The position numbers and the translations under genes are program-made. This document shows, piece by piece, positions 62,290 to 64,000 of a stretch of 64,000 nucleotides of DNA (position 1 is the stretch's first letter; each line of letters opens with the position of its first letter). Source of the DNA: Nematopogon swammerdamellus (lineage: Eukaryota > Arthropoda > Insecta > Lepidoptera > Adelidae); assembly GCA_946902875.1 (NCBI GenBank), contig OX336343.1, forward strand, positions 3,262,754-3,326,753. The letters are read 5' to 3'. The notes under the pieces were generated by a model that did not search any database, was not told the origin of the DNA, and saw only the letters and a program-made list of their open reading frames with translations.

Positions 62290-62612
62290 CAATTTCACCC
62301 CCGATAAGGTGCCAGTCCGGCTTGGATGTGGACTAATGTTGCTGGGGAAAGGCTCTTAACCCGCGATTTGAAGGTCCGTGGATTGTAGGAGTGGGGGAAG
62401 ATATTCCATGGGAGCCCGTTCCACACCTTTGCAGTGCGGCACAAGAACGATTTAGAGAATCGTGCAGTTCGAAGAACTCTTATGTCGACTACAAAGGGGT
62501 GTTCCGCGAGAGTATGGCGGGTTTGGCAAAGGCGAACAGGAGGAGGAGGGATAAGGGAAGCAAGTTCGTCAGAGCAGAGGCCATAGTAGTACCGATAAAA
62601 CAGGCTCAATGA
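62290..62612 (-). mobile_element. CR1/Jockey-type LINE C-terminus, open frame
   Basis: The 104-codon minus frame reads LFYRYYYGLCSDELASLIPP, then VVDIRVLRTARFSKSFLCRT AKVWNGLPWNIFP and SFKSRVKSL, the conserved RT C-terminus. Different family from G. The frame is intact, so it is less decayed than its relatives. Confidence 0.75.
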
Positions 62613-62652
62613 CCCAACGATACGTATGTGCTTTAGATATTGAAGGTAATTT

Positions 62653-62770
62653 GTTTATGGAAACTGACATGGTTGGCTACATCACCTGCAACATCCGTGA
62701 TGTCAGCCCATAACACCGGGTGAACTAGGTGCCATGTCAGTGCTTCCCTTCGGTCGTGCCGGTCACACGC
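62653..62770 (-). mobile_element. Family A SINE-like 3' end
   Basis: ATGGAAACTGACATGGTTGG to TTCCCTTCGGTCGTGCCGG. Confidence 0.8.
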
Positions 62771-63314
62771 CACACGCAAATATCTCGGGATCTACTGAAC
62801 CGATTTCGATGAAACTGATGCCAAAGTACGTAGAATAATTGCTCGCAAGACAGGCCGTAGTAAAATTAGGTTATAGGTTAGGTTAGTGAAACGAAAACTT
62901 TTGATAAAAAGTACAGGGTAACCCAAAATGTAAGCAAAAACATGTTTTTTAATAAATCGAGTAACATGTCGTTTTATAGGTATCAATGATTTAATAATTT
63001 CAAAAAATGTAAAATCATGTATTATAAACTTTGAGTTTGCTTTAACTAATTTTGCGTTTAAAATTTTACAAAAAACGCCAGTTTTGTCGCCGAACTTTTT
63101 AACATGTTCGTTCACACTTGACCGGTTTTTTTTATCAAGTCATAAATTTCTACGCCCTGGCAGAATTCTATGACAAATAATAAGCAACTATTTCGTGACA
63201 TATCTCCTCGGTCTTGCAAAAAAAATATAATATAATACATATTTCACACGCCAGTATAATCGTTTACATTGCCAAACTAAATGGCTTAAGGGAGCAGGAA
63301 GATCGGTTATTAAG
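62771..63314. other. Unassigned sequence
   Basis: No gene. CGGGATCTACTGAACCGATT resembles retroposon 3' regions. A short AGGTTATAGGTTAGGTTAG repeat lies at about 62868. Confidence 0.4.
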
Positions 63315-63390
63315 GCTCTCCTTCCCCTCTCCGCCTTTCCCCTTCACTCCTCCCCTCCCCCCACCCCTAACTCGCCCCTCACGTAGCAAC
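63315..63390 (+). repeat. Pyrimidine-rich tract
   Basis: CTCCTTCCCCTCTCCGCCTT and neighbouring runs. No family association seen. Confidence 0.6.
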
Positions 63391-63925
63391 GCCAGGGGAT
63401 TTCCCTCGCGTCTCAAGATTATGAGCCGGCTCCCTGGATCAGGTCGCAAGCCTTAGGTCACCACTGCTGACTAAGACGGTCTCATGGAGCGAGTGTACAT
63501 AAGACCCGCAGATTAACGTACTATGAAGGCGAATTTAGTAAACCGCCGCCGCGGATGTCCGAGGCATAAATTCCGTTGGTTAGAGGGGAAAAATGCGGGT
63601 GGGCTAGGTAGATGGGTAGTGAGAAATTAAATAAAAAACATAATACTATACTTCCATAATACACGGTGTTGCAGTTGCCCCCGTAATATTTTTTTAACTG
63701 ACATAAGGGGGTTATTCTATATGTTAACTAGACAATTCTGCGGCGAAACAAAAATGTTTGAAACAAAAAAAAATTTTTTTTCCATACTAATTTTAAATAC
63801 TTACCTATTCTCAAAATGTATGGAGAAAATATTTTTTTTCTTCAAATTAAAAAGTCGTAGAACAAATAAGTTGTTCTATTTTACGTACAGAATCACCCCC
63901 TTTCGGGTTTTACGGTTGGGGTTGC
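63391..63925. other. Unassigned sequence
   Basis: ACGGTGTTGCAGTTGCCCCC (63662) and GGGGTTGCAACACCGTGTA (63919) form a weak inverted pair that could bound a small element of about 260 bp. No gene. Confidence 0.35.
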
Positions 63926-64000
63926 AACACCGTGTACCGTGTGGGGCCGGTACTTAAAAATAATAGCCCCACTGCATCTCTCCCCGTCGCATGTCGTAAA
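63926..64000 (+). mobile_element. Family A/E SINE, shared 5' head, cut by window end
   Basis: CACCGTGTACCGTGTGGGGC, CGGTACTTAAAAATAATAGC and CCCACTGCATCTCTCCCCGT. The tail that decides between family A and E lies beyond base 64000. Confidence 0.8.

Noticed and set aside
63391..63925. ACGGTGTTGCAGTTGCC / GGGGTTGCAACACCGTG pair as a transposon
   Set aside because: The right copy overlaps the start of the family A/E head, and the match is imperfect; kept only as a remark.

Overview
The window looks like nuclear DNA of a lepidopteran insect (moth or butterfly). It is AT-rich, has no bacterial-style gene packing, and is filled with dispersed repeats of a kind common in Lepidoptera: short tailed SINE-like elements, 3' ends of RTE and CR1/Jockey LINEs, MITEs, and a BEL/Pao LTR retrotransposon. 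I see no multi-exon host gene, rRNA gene, CRISPR array or confident functional tRNA. The only host-gene candidate is an intronless 193-codon frame at 24602-25183 encoding a disordered, probably nuclear, acidic/basic protein. The organism call rests on repeat content and is inference.

Region 1 (1-4.75 kb): a BEL/Pao retrotransposon on the minus strand, with gag at 3909-1981 and the start of pol (protease region) at 996-1. It is cut in two by a 1,021-bp insertion at 973-1993. This insertion is the most striking object in the window. It has perfect 13-bp terminal inverted repeats that begin with CACAGTG, the V(D)J recombination-signal heptamer. A 5-bp target duplication CGCCA flanks it. Nonamer-like blocks lie 12-13 bp inside one end and exactly 23 bp inside the other, an arrangement like a 12-RSS/23-RSS pair. 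I read it as a non-autonomous Transib/RAG-superfamily element with asymmetric RSS-like ends. Gag and pol lie in the same frame on either side of it.

Region 2 (5-29 kb): layered retroposons. Family A, B and E SINE-like elements share 5' modules but have different 3' tails. Some carry a chimeric Pol III head combining a tRNA-like A box with a 5S rRNA-like box C. Family C, with an internal GACA/GACG tract, occurs in both orientations. RTE and CR1/Jockey LINE 3' ends are scattered and often nested. A 777-bp near-perfect inverted repeat lies at 19881-20657, and the candidate gene is at 24602-25183.

Region 3 (29-42 kb): a 1.5-kb foldback structure (29704-31216) whose arms are tandem arrays of a 68-bp unit around a unique core with a 132-codon frame; a tRNA-headed SINE abutting a TA-flanked MITE; a decayed LINE reverse transcriptase split by a SINE with a 13-bp target duplication; and a TTAA-flanked piggyBac-like MITE.

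Region 4 (42-64 kb): sparser, with LINE remnants, a 1,086-bp hAT element with intact 8-bp target duplications and transposase debris, further hairpin MITEs, a tRNA-like sequence, a 188-bp three-copy tandem array, and more A, B, C and E copies. The last 75 bases begin another family A copy. The elements do not form a pathway. Together they record repeated insertion of one mobile element into another.
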